From Palsa-965 sp044448685 (GTDB lineage Bacteria > Bacteroidota > Bacteroidia > Palsa-965), in the NCBI GenBank assembly GCA_044448685.1, contig JBIOHC010000015.1, positions 1 to 64,000 of the forward strand: 64,000 nt of DNA, in the 5' to 3' direction. This document shows positions 41,241 through 49,101 of the stretch, piece after piece. Each line of letters begins with the position of its first letter. The first letter of the stretch is position 1. A program made the position numbers and the translations under genes. Under the pieces are notes generated by a model. It was not told where the DNA came from. It saw nothing but the letters and a program-made list of their open reading frames with translations, and did no database searches.

Positions 41241-41334
41241 GTACTACCGTAATAGCACGCAGATTTTCATGATCATCATGATTAAAAATGATCTATTTGT
41301 TAATCCGTGAAAATCATGACAATCTGCGGTCTAT
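41241..41334. repeat. palindromic intergenic repeat, copy B
   Basis: 94 bp, same orientation as copy A at 40319-40421. Terminal inverted repeats are ATAGCACGCAGAT (41252-41264) and ATCTGCGGTCTAT (41322-41334, two mismatches). Its last base is the first base of the stop codon of the DUF983 gene read on the minus strand. Confidence 0.85.
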
Positions 41335-41729
41335 TAATCAGCATGTTGGGCATCGGAACTGTATTTGGGGTCAAAACGCACGAACATGTTGAACCAGATA
41401 GCTCTGGAATAACGGAATACAGGAGGGAGAAGGAGGATCATGACTGCGGCATTGCCGCCCAGTACGGCCCAGTCGCTCCAGCCAAGCACAAGCCAGAAAA
41501 AGAGTACACATACAATGGAAAGTCCTACTGTAATACCATAGCTTATATACATGGAGCCCCACCAGAAGCCAACTTCGGGAAGGTTCGACTGTCCGCAAAC
41601 CGGACAGGCATCAGGCATTTTGTAAATCATACCGGGGTCATAGGGGTTTTTACCGACGAACATATTGCCCTGATGGCATTTAGGACATTTCTGATTCAAA
41701 ACCGAATAAAGAATGGTATCGTGATACAT
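41334..41729 (-). CDS. DUF983 family zinc-ribbon membrane protein
   Basis: A 131-residue protein of the DUF983 family. Two CxxC knuckles (CPKCHQGNMF near residue 15 and CPVCGQSNL near residue 42) make a cytoplasmic zinc ribbon. Two hydrophobic helices follow (ISYGITVGLSIVCVLFFWLV and AVLGGNAAVMILLLPPVF). The family has no established function; homologues are often near cytochrome oxidase genes, which is not the case here. It ends exactly at repeat copy B and lies 9 bases after the SulP gene stop in the direction of... transcription is minus-strand, so the SulP gene (41739-43394) is directly upstream and probably cotranscribed. Confidence 0.88.
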   Translation of the reverse strand: MYHDTILYSVLNQKCPKCHQGNMFVGKNPYDPGMIYKMPDACPVCGQSNLPEVGFWWGSMYISYGITVGLSIVCVLFFWLVLGWSDWAVLGGNAAVMILLLPPVFRYSRAIWFNMFVRFDPKYSSDAQHAD

Positions 41730-41738
41730 GGGATAAAG

Positions 41739-43394
41739 TTAAGCATTCAAAAGTTCCCTGGCTCTGGCCAATGCGGCATCAATATCCTGCACCACATTTT
41801 TTTCTCCTATCTTATCGAGTAAACCACTTTCTTTAAGTGCTTCAAACACCTGTGGCTGTACACCCGACGCAATAACCTGGGTTTTAAAACGGTTCACAAA
41901 CTTAAAGACTTCATCTATTGTATGCAGACCGGTGGCATCAATAACGGGAACAGCCCTCATACGAATGATAAGGATCTTCGGCGGGTTTTTGATAGAGTAA
42001 ATGGATTCCTTGAACTTATAAGCTGCCCCGAAGAACATGGGCCCGGTAATTTCAAACACTTCTATTCCTTTTGGAACAGTATAACGGGATATGGCTTTCT
42101 CGTCCTTGTCTTCATTCAGATCCTCATCATGAATGGAAATAAGACTGACCTTGCTTATGGCCATCATATTGCGCATAAAGAGGAAGGCTGCCAGGACCAT
42201 TCCTATTTCTATGGCTGCAGTCAGATCAACCAGTACGGTAAGAAGAAATGTGGTTATCAGTATAAGTGCATCGCTCTTAGGTCCTTTAAGCAAGGCGATA
42301 AAGGATTTGTATTCACTCATGTTAAATGCAACAACAACTAAAATACCTGCCAGACAGGGCATAGGGATAAGTTTGGCCCAGCGCCCCACAAAAAGCATGA
42401 TAAGCAGGAGTGTAACGGCATGTACCATACCGGCAACAGGTGTACGTCCACCATTCTTTACATTGGTAGCTGTACGTGCAATAGCGCCTGTAGCAGGTAT
42501 GCCTCCGAACAGGGACGAGGCTATGTTCGCAATACCTTGTGCAATGAGTTCTGTATTGGAACGGTGACTGGCACCTATCATTCCATCTGCCACAACAGCC
42601 GACAGAAGGGATTCTATTCCTCCCAGCAGAGCAATGGTGAAGGCAGGCTGTATCAGTTCCTGAATGGTTGAGAAGCTTAATACAGGAAGCCGGGGGGCCG
42701 GAAGCATAGAAGGGATATCACCGAATTTTTTCCCGATGGTCTCCACATCCAGATGAAAAAACTGAACAGCAAAGGTTGCCAGAACGATGGCAATGAGTGA
42801 GCCGGGTATTTTCGTGCTTATTTTCGGGAAAACGAAAGCCAAGACTGTTGTACCTGCCGCAATCAGAAAAGCCCACCAGTTAACAGAGCCTGCATGCTGG
42901 AAATAAGCAGTGCATTTCTGAATAAAGTCGGCCGGTACAGAACCCATTTGAAGTCCCAGAAAATCTTTAACCTGTGAGGAAAAGATTATGAGGGCAATAC
43001 CGGCAGTAAATCCGACAATCAAGGGATGGGGAATGTATTTAATGATAGAACCCAGCTTGACAATGCCCATAAAAACCAGCATAATACCTGCAAGGAGTGT
43101 TGCTATGGTAAGGCCTCCCACGCCATAATGGTTCACGATACCATATACGATAACCACAAAAGCGCCGGTAGGGCCTCCGATTTGTACCCTGCTTCCGCCC
43201 AGTGCTGAAATGATAAAACCTGCTACAATAGCAGTAAACAGCCCTTTTTCAGGTGAGACACCGGAAGCGATGGCAAAAGCAATGGCAAGAGGAAGCGCAA
43301 CAATTCCGACGATAATACCGGATAAGAGATCAGCGAAAAATTGTTTTCGTGTATAATTCCGGAGTGTAGTAAGAATTTTAGGCTGGAACAGCAT
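41739..43394 (-). CDS. SulP family anion transporter with STAS domain
   Basis: A 551-residue SLC26/SulP permease, possibly for sulfate, bicarbonate or dicarboxylates. The membrane part (about residues 20-420) includes the signature GIVGIVALPLAIAFAIASGV, the GGSRVQIGGPTGAFVVIVYG block of helix 3 and SHRSNTELIAQGIANIASSLF. The cytoplasmic STAS domain (about 440-551) has ITGPMFFGAAYKFKESI and VPVIDATGLHTIDEVFKF, where DATG corresponds to the DSSG phospho-site of anti-sigma antagonists. Length is normal. No carbonic anhydrase gene is nearby, so the ion is not indicated by context. Confidence 0.94.
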   Translation of the reverse strand: MLFQPKILTTLRNYTRKQFFADLLSGIIVGIVALPLAIAFAIASGVSPEKGLFTAIVAGFIISALGGSRVQIGGPTGAFVVIVYGIVNHYGVGGLTIATLLAGIMLVFMGIVKLGSIIKYIPHPLIVGFTAGIALIIFSSQVKDFLGLQMGSVPADFIQKCTAYFQHAGSVNWWAFLIAAGTTVLAFVFPKISTKIPGSLIAIVLATFAVQFFHLDVETIGKKFGDIPSMLPAPRLPVLSFSTIQELIQPAFTIALLGGIESLLSAVVADGMIGASHRSNTELIAQGIANIASSLFGGIPATGAIARTATNVKNGGRTPVAGMVHAVTLLLIMLFVGRWAKLIPMPCLAGILVVVAFNMSEYKSFIALLKGPKSDALILITTFLLTVLVDLTAAIEIGMVLAAFLFMRNMMAISKVSLISIHDEDLNEDKDEKAISRYTVPKGIEVFEITGPMFFGAAYKFKESIYSIKNPPKILIIRMRAVPVIDATGLHTIDEVFKFVNRFKTQVIASGVQPQVFEALKESGLLDKIGEKNVVQDIDAALARARELLNA

Positions 43395-43421
43395 AGATTA
43401 CAAAATTATCAAATAGGTATT

Positions 43422-44123
43422 TTAGTTTTCATAAACAATCATGATATTCGTCATAGTTCCAAGCTCCAGACGCGATTCGGTAGTCCGGCCCGGTAAGACT
43501 TTAAGTATATTCTTTATTTCACTTATTTCAGCTTCGGCAGTTTCATTCGACGGGATGCGGTTGTAGAACAGAATTCCTCCCGGTGCCAGCAGGGAAACAG
43601 CAGCATGCAAAAAATTCTTTTTTGAAAACCCTGAGGGGGTTTCCAGGTCTATAAAAAGATCAATCGCAATGAGGCTGTAGCGCTCCGGACAATGTGCCAC
43701 ATATTCCTTTGCATCGGTATGAAGGATTTTTGTGCGGGTATCCAGCTCATCGGCAAAGTACTGTTCATACAAGGCAATGACTTCCCCGTCAACTTCAACA
43801 CCTGTTACCGGGATGTTCATTCTGTAATTGTCTCTCAGGATATCGTTGATACTTCCTGCTCCGAAACCCAGTATAAGGGCATTGCTGATATTCCTTTTGC
43901 CCAGTTCATACCGGTAAAAGGTTCTCAGGAAAACGGTGTGAAGATTTCCATAGGAATAGTTCGCCTTTTCTGAGTTGAGTACCAGATAGCCGTTTTCGAG
44001 TGTGACTTCCAGCATTGAACTCTTTTCACCCGGTCTTCGTTCAATACATATGGGCATAATATAACTGAGTATCTGCTTGAGGCGGAATAGAAAGTCAGAG
44101 TTCCGGTAAACAGTTTCCGTCAT
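43422..44123 (-). CDS. spermidine-synthase-like methyltransferase domain protein
   Basis: A 233-residue protein with the Rossmann-like fold of spermidine synthases and related methyltransferases. It has an N-terminal beta-hairpin (MLEVTLENGYLVLNSEKANYSYGN), motif I as NALILGFGAGSINDILRD (about residues 76-93, where SpeE has GGGDG), the acidic ribose-binding VTGVEVDGEVIALYEQYF, and YSLIAIDLFIDLETP. Polyamine synthesis is doubtful because no aminopropyl-donor gene is nearby and the GGGDG signature is altered. Orphan SpeE-like methyltransferases of this kind are common. A GGTGAT-ATCACC inverted repeat lies 42 bases upstream. Confidence 0.85.
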   Translation of the reverse strand: MTETVYRNSDFLFRLKQILSYIMPICIERRPGEKSSMLEVTLENGYLVLNSEKANYSYGNLHTVFLRTFYRYELGKRNISNALILGFGAGSINDILRDNYRMNIPVTGVEVDGEVIALYEQYFADELDTRTKILHTDAKEYVAHCPERYSLIAIDLFIDLETPSGFSKKNFLHAAVSLLAPGGILFYNRIPSNETAEAEISEIKNILKVLPGRTTESRLELGTMTNIMIVYEN

Positions 44124-44164
44124 ATAACAGAATCAAGTCAGACTCAATATATTCTTCCGAAACG

Positions 44165-44180
44165 GGTGATTGTGATCACC
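44165..44180. promoter_or_regulatory. inverted repeat GGTGAT-TGTG-ATCACC
   Basis: A 6-bp perfect dyad with a 4-base centre, between the small ORF stop (44194) and the SpeE-like gene start (44123). It may be an operator or a short hairpin; nothing else supports a function. Confidence 0.3.
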
Positions 44181-44193
44181 TGTTGGGAAGGTT

Positions 44194-44307
44194 TTAATAA
44201 AAGATAAGTGCCAGGATGGCGAAGATCAGAATGAAGATAACAAAGGCCCAGCCGTCGGCCGGAAAGTAATTATAGTATTTAAGCAGGAATGCTTTCAGCT
44301 TGTGCAT
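44194..44307 (-). CDS. small membrane protein, 37 residues
   Basis: ATG at 44307-44305 to TAA at 44196-44194 encodes 37 residues: a basic/aromatic N-terminus (MHKLKAFLLKYYNYFPADGW) and one hydrophobic helix (AFVIFILIFAILALIFY) up to the C-terminus. The first 29 bases overlap the 3' end of the NfeD-like gene in another frame. The strongly membrane-like composition, the lysine-rich start and the codon use support a real gene, but there is no homology evidence here. Confidence 0.5.
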   Translation of the reverse strand: MHKLKAFLLKYYNYFPADGWAFVIFILIFAILALIFY

Positions 44308-45487
44308 ATTGATTTTGTCGGTCGCCGGTTAAGCGCTTATTTCTTTTGAATGCAAAGTGATAAACCAGCAGGATACACAGATAAGCTCCGGAAGCAGGCA
44401 GCAAGGGTTTGAGGAACGGGAAGAGGGTGGTGGAATCAGATTTGAGCAGGAAAAGGCTGGGTTCAATACTTAGGATAAGGCCTGCAAAAGAGACAAACAG
44501 ACCGGTAAAAGCCAGCCAGGGACTATTTTTGAGCTTAAAGAAGTATACAAGGATCAGGATCAGGCCAGCACCGAACAAGAGTATTTCAGGAGTTTCAGCC
44601 AGTCCGTCAAGACTTAAAGGGGTAAAAAACAGCACAGCAAAGAATACAGATGCGAAGAGCGGAAATCCACGGCCCGGTTTATGAATTTCGGACAGGAGGC
44701 TTAAGCCCATTCCAAGGATCAGCAGGAAGCTGATGAAAGGAAGCAACAGAAAATCAAGAAATTTTTCAAATGGACGGGGCTTGTAACTGAAAAGGACGGG
44801 CTTGGAGCCGGCAACGGTTCCTGTACGTATTGTAAAAGGAAGAAGGGCTGAGGTCTGTGGAGAATTATTTACACAGTCTTTGTATTTTTCACGGACCTGT
44901 TTGGCATCCAGGGCGTAGACAGAGGTTTTTACACCCGGTTTAGTGCCTGATTTGCCGTTGGTTTCAGAACGTACTGAAATGATGGCTCCATTTTTATCCG
45001 ATCCATTATCAAGGAATACGGTTACAGGTTTGTTATATTCCGTGAGTTTATTCCGGATATCCGTAGTTGCGGTATTAAAATCAGCAAATGGGTTGATATG
45101 GATATAAACCATGTCCGCATCCAGATTCATAGCCTGACGTAAAGCAGCACTGGTATGATGCCAGGCGTTTCCATCACCGGTCTCCGTTTCATATTCATAG
45201 ATACGGGGACTTCCATTATTTTTCTTGTCCGATTGATTTTGCCGGGCTGAGTCCTGATCAGCGGTTTTGGAAAGGCTGTTTTTTTTCTCCGCTATTTCCG
45301 CCGGAAAACCTATCGTGATATGTATTGAGAAAGGGTTTTTACCCGCAGCTACATTGTTTTCGGGAATAACAGGTAAACCGTTCAGGGAATTATGAGCCAG
45401 TAATCCGGGAGTAGAAGATGCAATTGCTGACCTGCATAAGGAGAAGCAGATCAGGACAAGGAAGAGAATAGCCTTGAAACGTACCAT
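44279..45487 (-). CDS. degenerate NfeD/ClpP-class membrane protein
   Basis: A 402-residue protein with a signal peptide (FKAILFLVLICFSLCRSAIAS). It has a long linker (SLSKTADQDSARQNQSDKKN), then a ClpP/crotonase-like segment: MVYIHINPFADFNTATTDI, RNKLTEYNKPVTVFLDNGS and KNGAIISVRSE align with the NfeD1b protease core. The position of the catalytic Ser (normally in a GASAASAG-like loop) reads GSDKNGAI, so it is probably inactive. Four or five C-terminal hydrophobic helices (LLLPFISFLLILGMGLSLLS, LFASVFFAVLFFTPL and so on) match the NfeD membrane part. The NfeDC OB-fold is missing. It may partner a stomatin-like protein elsewhere. The assignment is by pattern only. Confidence 0.6.
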   Translation of the reverse strand: MVRFKAILFLVLICFSLCRSAIASSTPGLLAHNSLNGLPVIPENNVAAGKNPFSIHITIGFPAEIAEKKNSLSKTADQDSARQNQSDKKNNGSPRIYEYETETGDGNAWHHTSAALRQAMNLDADMVYIHINPFADFNTATTDIRNKLTEYNKPVTVFLDNGSDKNGAIISVRSETNGKSGTKPGVKTSVYALDAKQVREKYKDCVNNSPQTSALLPFTIRTGTVAGSKPVLFSYKPRPFEKFLDFLLLPFISFLLILGMGLSLLSEIHKPGRGFPLFASVFFAVLFFTPLSLDGLAETPEILLFGAGLILILVYFFKLKNSPWLAFTGLFVSFAGLILSIEPSLFLLKSDSTTLFPFLKPLLPASGAYLCILLVYHFAFKRNKRLTGDRQNQYAQAESIPA

Positions 45488-45575
45488 GATTGTGAGTTCC
45501 CTGCGAAGGTATGAAAAATGCGGAAACAGTGGATTTAGAATTGTTAAGCATTGTTAATCAGGGTTGTAGCTAAGG

Positions 45576-46387
45576 TCAGAAATACTTCTTTACCTTGTCC
45601 TGAAGCTCCCTGAAAATGCCTGAATTACCGGCTAGTATGGACTTTCCGAAGATGAAATCATTCCCGCCCTGGAAATCAGATAGCCTGCCTCCGGCCTGAG
45701 CTACAATGAAGGCTCCGGCACTGACATCCCAGGGATGGAGACTGTATTCATAAAAGGCATCAAACCTGCCGCATGCGACATAAGCCAGATCGGTGCAGCA
45801 GATCCCAGACGCCTTAATCCCCGTGTGGAGTGCATGAAATCTCTGAAAAGTTTCATGTATTCTTCTTCCTGTCCATGATCGTAATAAGGGAATCCTGTTG
45901 CAATCAGGGAATCTTCGAGCTTACTTGTTTCCGAAATATGGATACGTTTTCCGTTCATCCAGGCCTGACCACCTTCAAAGGCATAGAAGCATTCATCCAG
46001 ATTCACCTCATAGATAACTCCGAGAACCGGAATGCCATTCTTATGTAAACCAATGCTTACTGCAAAGCAAGGTATGCCATGAATGAAATTTGTTGTGCCA
46101 TCCAGGGGATCAATGATCCATTCATATTTATCTCCTGATTTCTGCCCGATATGTTCCGGGCTTGCCAGGGTCCCTTCTTCTGCAATAAATTCTGATCCCG
46201 GTAATAAGGTACTGAGGGCCTGTACAAGCATGCTTTCACTATGCTTATCCACATAGGTTACCAGACTGTTACGGCTTTTGACTTCAACATTGCCGGAATG
46301 AATTTTCTTTTGTTCAGAACGTATAAATGCACCTGCTTCGCGAGCAGCTTCACATACATCCTTACAAAGCGATTCCAGGTTAGGCAT
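45576..46387 (-). pseudogene. inositol monophosphatase family gene with a one-base frameshift
   Basis: The N-terminal part reads as an IMPase/SuhB: the metal-binding Glu motif in FIAEEGTLASPEH and WIIDPLDGTTNFIHGIPCFAVS. About residue 198 (near 45794) the frame shifts by minus one base: instead of GSAATDLAYVACGRFDAF, the frame gives GSAAPIWLMSH and stops at 45701. Restoring one base gives the family C-terminus down to the TGA at 45576-45578, including HPWDVSAGAFIVAQAGG, which holds the third metal/substrate site (W-D). The repaired protein has 270 residues, the normal length. It is either a true inactivating mutation or a sequencing/assembly error. The clean downstream sequence, without other lesions, favours a very recent event or an error. 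Confidence 0.88.
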
Positions 46388-46466
46388 ACGGATTGTTATG
46401 AAGCTACTGAATACGAACTGCTAAATTTCTACCGATATAATAGTCCCTACGTGACTGACGAGCATA

Positions 46467-47672
46467 CTAACTACTGACTACTGGTTTATGTCTCCTGAAA
46501 TAAACGATCCCGGTAATTCCGAGAATTATGAGACAGATTGCAATAAACATGGCTTGTGTAACAGTGTAGGACCCCAGTTTAAAGAAGATTGTATTCTCCC
46601 TGATCTGCTCAATAAAGAACCGCTCCACCCCATTCATGATAAGATAAACACTAAAGATGATTCCGGGGATTTTGATCCGTTTGCGCAAGGCCCACAGAAC
46701 AAAGAAGAGGCCTATACAAATAAAAGCCTCGTAAAAGGGAGTTGGGAACACCCGGGCAATGAGGTGGGGGGTATGCTGCCAGCTGCAATGGCATTGCAGA
46801 TACTCGGCTGAATTCTGGATATAGGGATTGCATTCCTTGTTCACATTATTCGGATAGTCGTATGACCAGACCCAGTCGGGTAAGAAGTTAAGCCACCCGG
46901 GTTTGGGGGCAGTATGCGGTATGCCCCAGTCTCCGTCACCTGCAACATGACAACCTATGCGTCCTGTTCCATAAGCCAGCATCAGTCCGGGAGCACAGGC
47001 ATCAATTAAATGAGCAAAAGGTAATCCGTTCCTCCGTCCGTAATAAATGACAGCCAGGCCGCCGACGATCAGACCTCCGTACATTGTCAGTCCGCTGAAT
47101 GAAAAAATCATCCCCACAGGATTGATCATGAAGTCGGGCAGATTTTCGAGGATATGAAAAAGTTTGGCTCCGAGTAATCCTGCAACGGCGGCAATAAGGG
47201 TCATATTGCTCACATGCTCATAAGGATGGTAGGGTACTTCAAAGAGTTTAGGTTCCGGCAGGCGGCCCTTTTCTTTTTCTCTGTATTTCATCCAGGTAAA
47301 AAGAGCTCCAATGGCTATACCGCCAAGCAGGCTGCCCTGGGTTGACATCATAAAATCACGGGGATTGTCACCGACTTCAGCTCCTCCGAGGATAAGTCCG
47401 AGTAGTTTATATCCGACCAGAAAACCCAGGACTCCGTTTGTGATGAGTTCACTCTGGCTGGCTCTTTCTCCTTTGAGAATTTTACGTGTCGTACTGTGTA
47501 AGATTCCTTCCTGCTCTTTTCTACGCAATTCCTTCGCAAAATAGTAGCCAGCGAGTAAAAATGAAATGGCTACAAAGAATCCGAAGCTCTGCAATATTTT
47601 CAGCCAGCTAAGCCAGGAAGGCATATGGCTTCCGAGTAAATCCTTAAACGCATCATAAATGGTTGGATACAT
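46467..47672 (-). CDS. lgt: prolipoprotein diacylglyceryl transferase
   Basis: Transfers diacylglycerol from phosphatidylglycerol to the lipobox cysteine of prolipoproteins, in the inner membrane. The 401 residues contain about eight hydrophobic helices. The Lgt signature is visible as MLAYGTGRIGCHVAGDGDWG, preceded by GLIVGGLAVIYYGRRNG and followed by NGVERFFIEQIREN. It is longer than E. coli Lgt (291) because of an N-terminal extension and a loop with NVNKECNPYIQNSAEYLQCH; such forms occur in Bacteroidota. The final residues PVVSS are encoded by an AGTAGTCAGTAGT repeat shared with 3557-3590, so the C-terminus was probably formed by the repeat. Confidence 0.93.
   Translation of the reverse strand: MYPTIYDAFKDLLGSHMPSWLSWLKILQSFGFFVAISFLLAGYYFAKELRRKEQEGILHSTTRKILKGERASQSELITNGVLGFLVGYKLLGLILGGAEVGDNPRDFMMSTQGSLLGGIAIGALFTWMKYREKEKGRLPEPKLFEVPYHPYEHVSNMTLIAAVAGLLGAKLFHILENLPDFMINPVGMIFSFSGLTMYGGLIVGGLAVIYYGRRNGLPFAHLIDACAPGLMLAYGTGRIGCHVAGDGDWGIPHTAPKPGWLNFLPDWVWSYDYPNNVNKECNPYIQNSAEYLQCHCSWQHTPHLIARVFPTPFYEAFICIGLFFVLWALRKRIKIPGIIFSVYLIMNGVERFFIEQIRENTIFFKLGSYTVTQAMFIAICLIILGITGIVYFRRHKPVVSS
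46470..46483 (-). repeat. CAGTAGTCAGTAGT core at the lgt 3' end
   Basis: The same 14-base core as at 3577-3590 (last base differs), on the opposite strand. It overlaps the last codons of lgt, with a further TAGTATG and GACTGACG fragment outside. Confidence 0.6.
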
Positions 47673-47679
47673 AATTCTG

Positions 47680-49041
47680 TTATATGCTGACTACGTTGAG
47701 TCTTGTTTCCTGTTTAGCGGGTAGTGGAACAGGTTCTATGTCCATACAACCATCTTCACCTATTTTTTTCAGCGTTACATCAATCACCTCATTGCACAAT
47801 TCCGGTTTATAGGCTGTCCTGACCTTGATATAATTACCTGTGTATCCGTACAGCAAGCCATTGGTTGGTTCAATTTCAAAGAGCACTTTCTGCTTCGTAT
47901 CCAGATGCTGTTCATAAAAGCTCCGTAGTTTCTTCACCGAGAGGATACGAAGCATTTTGTTGCGTTTCCTCCGTACAGCAACAGGTACGGGATTTTCCAT
48001 CGTTACTGCTTCCGTATTATCTCTTTCTGAATAGGTGAAGACATGCAGGTATGAAATATCCAGTTTGTTCAGGTAATCATAGGTTTCCAGAAAGTGGGTA
48101 TCCGTTTCACCGGGAAATCCTGTAATAACATCCACACCTATACAGGCATCGGGTATCCTTGTACGGATGTGTGTTACGCGGTCGGTGTATAAATCACTCA
48201 GGTATCTCCGCTTCATCTTTTTCAGAATAAAGTCGGACCCGCTTTGCAAAGGGATGTGGAAATGCGGAGCAAACCTTTTTGAACTGCTTACGAACTCAAT
48301 GACTTCATTGCTCAAAAGATTAGGTTCTATTGACGAGATCCGGTATCTTTCAATGCCTTCCACCGTATCAAGTTCCTTAATAAGATCTATGAACCCGACT
48401 TCCTTTTTCTTACCTCCCTGCAATCCTTTCCCAAAGTCACCCAGATTAACACCGGTTAACACAATTTCCTTCACGTTTCTGGAAACTATTTCCCGGATAT
48501 TTTTAAGCACATTGGGTATTGTATTGCTCCTGCTTTTTCCCCGGGCGAGCGGAATGGTACAAAAGGTGCAGGTATAATCACACCCGTCCTGTACTTTCAA
48601 AAAGGCCCGAGTCCTGTCTCCAAACGACCAGGCATCCACAAACTGATTGACAGATTCTATTTCACAACTGAAAACGCTTGCCTCCGGCCTTTTTGTAATG
48701 GTTTCCAGGTAATGCAGTAATTTGAATTTTTCCGATGCACCCAGTACCAGGTCGACTCCTTCTATCCTTGAAATTTCCTGTGGTTTAAGCTGAGCATAGC
48801 AACCCATGATAACAATGAATGCTTCGGGTGCAAGCTTCAAAGCCTGCCGTACAATCATACGGCATTCCTTGTCCGCGTTAGCTGTTACAGAGCACGTGTT
48901 TATGACATAAATATCGGCAGGCCGGGAAAAATCTACTTTATGGTAGCCGTTTTCTTCCATTAAACGGGAAACCGTTGATGTTTCAGAATAGTTTAGTTTA
49001 CAACCGAGTGTATGAAAAGCAATGCTCCGGGCCTGGTTCAT
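47680..49041 (-). CDS. mtaB: tRNA (ms2t6A37) methylthiotransferase MtaB
   Basis: A radical-SAM enzyme adding a methylthio group to t6A at position 37 of tRNA. The start at ATG 49041 gives MNQARSIAFHTLGCKLNYSE, the conserved beginning. The frame is open further to 49302, but that part is antisense to the next gene and non-conserved. 453 residues: N-terminal UPF0004 domain with three cluster cysteines (TLGCKLNYSE, VINTCSVTANAD, VIMGCYAQL), radical-SAM CxxxCxxC in VQDGCDYTCTFCTIPLARG, and a C-terminal TRAM domain. The two FeS clusters are expected from the family. It lies 7 bases upstream of lgt on the minus strand. Confidence 0.94.
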   Translation of the reverse strand: MNQARSIAFHTLGCKLNYSETSTVSRLMEENGYHKVDFSRPADIYVINTCSVTANADKECRMIVRQALKLAPEAFIVIMGCYAQLKPQEISRIEGVDLVLGASEKFKLLHYLETITKRPEASVFSCEIESVNQFVDAWSFGDRTRAFLKVQDGCDYTCTFCTIPLARGKSRSNTIPNVLKNIREIVSRNVKEIVLTGVNLGDFGKGLQGGKKKEVGFIDLIKELDTVEGIERYRISSIEPNLLSNEVIEFVSSSKRFAPHFHIPLQSGSDFILKKMKRRYLSDLYTDRVTHIRTRIPDACIGVDVITGFPGETDTHFLETYDYLNKLDISYLHVFTYSERDNTEAVTMENPVPVAVRRKRNKMLRILSVKKLRSFYEQHLDTKQKVLFEIEPTNGLLYGYTGNYIKVRTAYKPELCNEVIDVTLKKIGEDGCMDIEPVPLPAKQETRLNVVSI

Positions 49042-49075
49042 GGTAGGCGAAATTACACAAAGGATTTGAAATTCA

Positions 49076-49083
49076 TATCTTTG
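49076..49083 (+). promoter_or_regulatory. -7 motif (TATCTTTG) of the BNR-repeat protein gene
   Basis: A full match to TAnnTTTG, 18 bases before ATG 49102, in the gap between the divergent starts of mtaB (49041) and this gene. The -33 region is poor. Confidence 0.45.
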
Positions 49084-49101
49084 AATGGTAAATCCAAATG
49101 C

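Noticed and set aside
40319..41334. Composite transposon around the possible caspase-like gene
   Set aside because: No transposase, no clear target duplication; the flanking elements are only short palindromes, so only the repeat arrangement is reported.
43422..44123. True spermidine synthase
   Set aside because: The GGGDG motif is changed to GFGAG and no polyamine gene is nearby; kept as a SpeE-like methyltransferase.
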